Positions 62,699-64,000 of a stretch of DNA of 64,000 nt are shown here, piece by piece (the stretch's first letter is position 1; every line of letters starts with the position of its first letter). Source of the stretch: an uncultured Dehalococcoidia bacterium (GTDB taxonomy: Bacteria; Chloroflexota; Dehalococcoidia; Lucifugimonadales; JAAXIE01); assembly GCA_951813255.1 (NCBI GenBank), contig OX638353.1, positions 3,210,782 through 3,274,781 on the forward strand, in the 5' to 3' direction. Below the pieces are notes generated by a model. The model made no database searches. It saw only the letters and a list, made by a program, of their open reading frames with translations, and was not told the origin of the DNA. Position numbers and translations under genes: made by a program.

Positions 62699-63100
62699 GG
62701 ATGGGGCCGCGTTGGCCGCATGGTCGTATCTGCATCAGATTGGCGGGTGTGGCCGCAATTCGGCATTTTCCGTAGCTGCGGGAGCGGGGCATGAGGGGGC
62801 ATTGGCGTAGCAGATGCGGCCAAATTCGTAGCTAAGAAGGACTTTTTCGTATCTGGGAGTGGCCGCATTGGCCGCATAATCGTATCTGAACCAGCTTGCG
62901 TGGGGTGGCCGCATGGGGGCATTTTTCGTATCTGCGGGGGTACTGGAAGAGGGCGCATTGGGGCAGCAGGCTGGGACAACGGCGTAGCTGGGATGACGTG
63001 GTTCCCGCTTGAAAGTGGCCGCATTGGCCGCATAATCGTATCTAAGGCAGCTTGCGGGGAGTGGCCGCATTTGAGCGCAGTATGTAGCTGTGGAGGGGCG
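62699..63100. repeat. Repeat array D: GTA(G/T)CTG scaffold with TGGCCGCAT tag, 156-bp period
   Basis: Three units whose tag doublets end at 62721, 62877 and 63033, exactly 156 bp apart. Each doublet is followed by CGTATCT(G/A) at 62725, 62881 and 63037 and a degenerate CAG(A/C)T arm. Extra cores are at 62771, 62828 (GTAGCTA), 62849, 62928, 62982 and 63092. An inverted tag follows GTAGCAGATG at 62807. Layout matches array C base for base in spacing, but the tag differs. Frames of both 168 and 111 codons run through on the minus strand because the period is a multiple of three. Confidence 0.9.
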
Positions 63101-63227
63101 TACAGGGGCGCATAGGCGCAGGCGGGTGCGCCCCTGCCGGAGGGGGTGATTTCTGTGATTTCCCTGCCGTTTCCTCTCATTTCCGTTCCTTGGCCGGTCT
63201 TTCTCTTAGTGGGGTGTTACGGGGTTC
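63101..63227. other. Intergenic, no supported gene
   Basis: GC-rich then mixed sequence between array D and the terminator at 63236. A pair of GGGGCGTACAGGGGCGCATAGG-like words at 63098-63120 looks like a decayed array edge. Nothing else is recognisable. Confidence 0.45.
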
Positions 63228-63272
63228 GAAAGTAAAGGCAGGGGGGACCCGTGAGGGATCAGTCCCCTGCCT
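63225..63272 (-). terminator. Rho-independent terminator of the DUF4340 gene
   Basis: AGGCAGGGG (63236-63244) pairs with CCCCTGCCT (63264-63272). In the minus-strand direction the stem is followed by TTACTTTCG. It lies about 80 bp past the stop at 63353. Confidence 0.65.
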
Positions 63273-63352
63273 GAGCTATGTCAAGCCTAGGAGGGTGAGG
63301 GACGGGTTGTCAATGCGGAAATGTCAGGGTAAGGGCTAGTGGCGGGGATGAG

Positions 63353-64000
63353 TTAGTTCGAGGGATTGTCTGGCGGGGCGTCGGTCACCGCGGGTTCCTC
63401 GGCTAGGGTTATGAGGGTTTGCACCCATTCGTCATTGACGGAGGACAGGGTTTCATCGCCCGTGGACCAAATGTAGGGCCTAGCGGGGTCTGACGTGGCG
63501 TCGTAGACGAAAAAGGCAAGCCGGGCGTCCTGTCTGTTTCGCACGTCGAGGCGGACTGACCACTTCAGAGAGTCGAGGTCAGGCAGGTCTTCGAAAGTCT
63601 CTGCCTCGGTCTGCAGGTCTGCGTCGCCCAAGCCGCTTGTCAACCCGCCCCAACGCTCGTTTACGAGAACACCGTCCTCTTCCAAGAGAATCCACTGCTC
63701 GGGCACCCCGGCTTCTGCTTCTCCCTCTTGCAGTCCGGTGAGCAGGTACACAGCCTCGGCCGAGGTGGAGGTCAAGTCGTCTCGTACTTGGACGCGGAAC
63801 TCCACAACCTCTTCGTCATCGAAAATGGTAATGAATGGAGGTTTGTACGGGGGCCTAGTGGCGAGGCTGACTACCACCTCGCCCCATATCTTGGGGAGAG
63901 TGTGCAGGCTGCCATCGTCCAGCCGGACGTATTGGTTGCTGCCATCGGGTGTGATGGCCCCCAGTTCGAACACCACCTGCTGCCCACTACGGTCGGTGAT
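63353..64000 (-). CDS. DUF4340-like protein, partial (N-terminus beyond window)
   Basis: The frame is open from the window edge (...ITDRSGQQVVFELGA) to the stop at 63353; 215 codons are visible. The segment VVFELGAITPDGSNQYVRLDDGSLHTLPKIWGEVVVSLATRPP resembles the repeated DUF4340 unit found in proteins next to gliding/ABC-2 type export genes. The C-terminus is acidic (LAEEPAVTDAPPDNPSN). The GTG inside the frame at 63976 is not the real start. A partner ABC-type permease would be expected beyond the right edge. Confidence 0.65.
   Translation of the reverse strand: MTDRSGQQVVFELGAITPDGSNQYVRLDDGSLHTLPKIWGEVVVSLATRPPYKPPFITIFDDEEVVEFRVQVRDDLTSTSAEAVYLLTGLQEGEAEAGVPEQWILLEEDGVLVNERWGGLTSGLGDADLQTEAETFEDLPDLDSLKWSVRLDVRNRQDARLAFFVYDATSDPARPYIWSTGDETLSSVNDEWVQTLITLAEEPAVTDAPPDNPSN

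Noticed and set aside
62674-63180. A 168-codon minus-strand frame through array D with a 52-residue repeat (DTIMRPMRP)
   Set aside because: A second minus-strand frame is also open, there is no ribosome site, and array C (periods 153 and 145) does not keep one frame. The openness follows from the 156-bp period and high GC.

Overview
The window (GC-rich, about 60%) most resembles an uncultivated Chloroflexota bacterium of the SAR202/Dehalococcoidia kind. This is an inference from gene content: a complete coenzyme F420 core operon with an F420-type LLM oxidoreductase, stand-alone xanthine-dehydrogenase-family, CaiB/BaiF, Rieske and LigB catabolic enzymes, and lipoproteins on Thr/Pro tethers. 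No rRNA, tRNA, CRISPR array, integrase or IS element was seen.

Layout. 0-6.3 kb: glutamate synthase gltB-gltD (minus strand) with a recognisable promoter, and an edge membrane-protein fragment. 6.5-7.7 kb: three DsrE-family sulfur-relay genes. 7.7-9.2 kb: a gene-free stretch with a consensus promoter leading into a strongly folded segment (possible ncRNA), a 33-nt tandem repeat and repeat array A. 9.2-15.4 kb: ftsH, cvpA, a PuuE-like deacetylase, a family III CoA-transferase and a PAP2 membrane phosphatase. 15.4-25.97 kb: CoxL-like molybdoenzyme, array B, SDR, LigB dioxygenase, VOC protein, two tandem 4,5-dihydroxyphthalate-decarboxylase-like genes and an unusual PEPCK-like protein; this looks like catabolism of aromatic or recalcitrant organic matter. 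26-27.9 kb: M20 amidohydrolase and array C.

27.9-36.7 kb is an accessory, defence-like island: PaREP1/HEPN protein, Cas4-like/DEDD nuclease fusion (DUF2779), PD-(D/E)XK protein, the 3' remnant of a type ISP restriction enzyme carrying an in-frame palindromic repeat, a MazF-like toxin, a HigBA/RelE-type toxin-antitoxin pair and a HEPN-like protein coupled to an unknown partner. Class II aldolase and Rieske oxygenase genes interrupt it. 36.8-43.7 kb: MFS transporter, two solute-binding proteins, FIST and TatD. 43.5-51.3 kb: pyrF, then cofG-cofH-cofD-cofC-LLM oxidoreductase, a P-loop kinase and fabI. 51.6-54.4 kb: a two-gene envelope operon. 54.7-60.9 kb: rimI-coaE-moxR-nudix-VWA. 60.9-64 kb: a decayed HigBA module, cinA, array D and a DUF4340 gene leaving the window.

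The main novelty is a family of intergenic repeats at four loci. They share the heptamer GTA(G/T)CTG and its complement, but each locus carries its own short tag (C: TTGTCTCAT; D: TGGCCGCAT; B: ACTGCCA; A: GAGACC/GGTCTC). Arrays C and D have the same internal layout to within a base or two while their tags differ, and array D has an exact 156-bp period. All four sit 5' of a minus-strand gene; three of the four lie between divergent genes.
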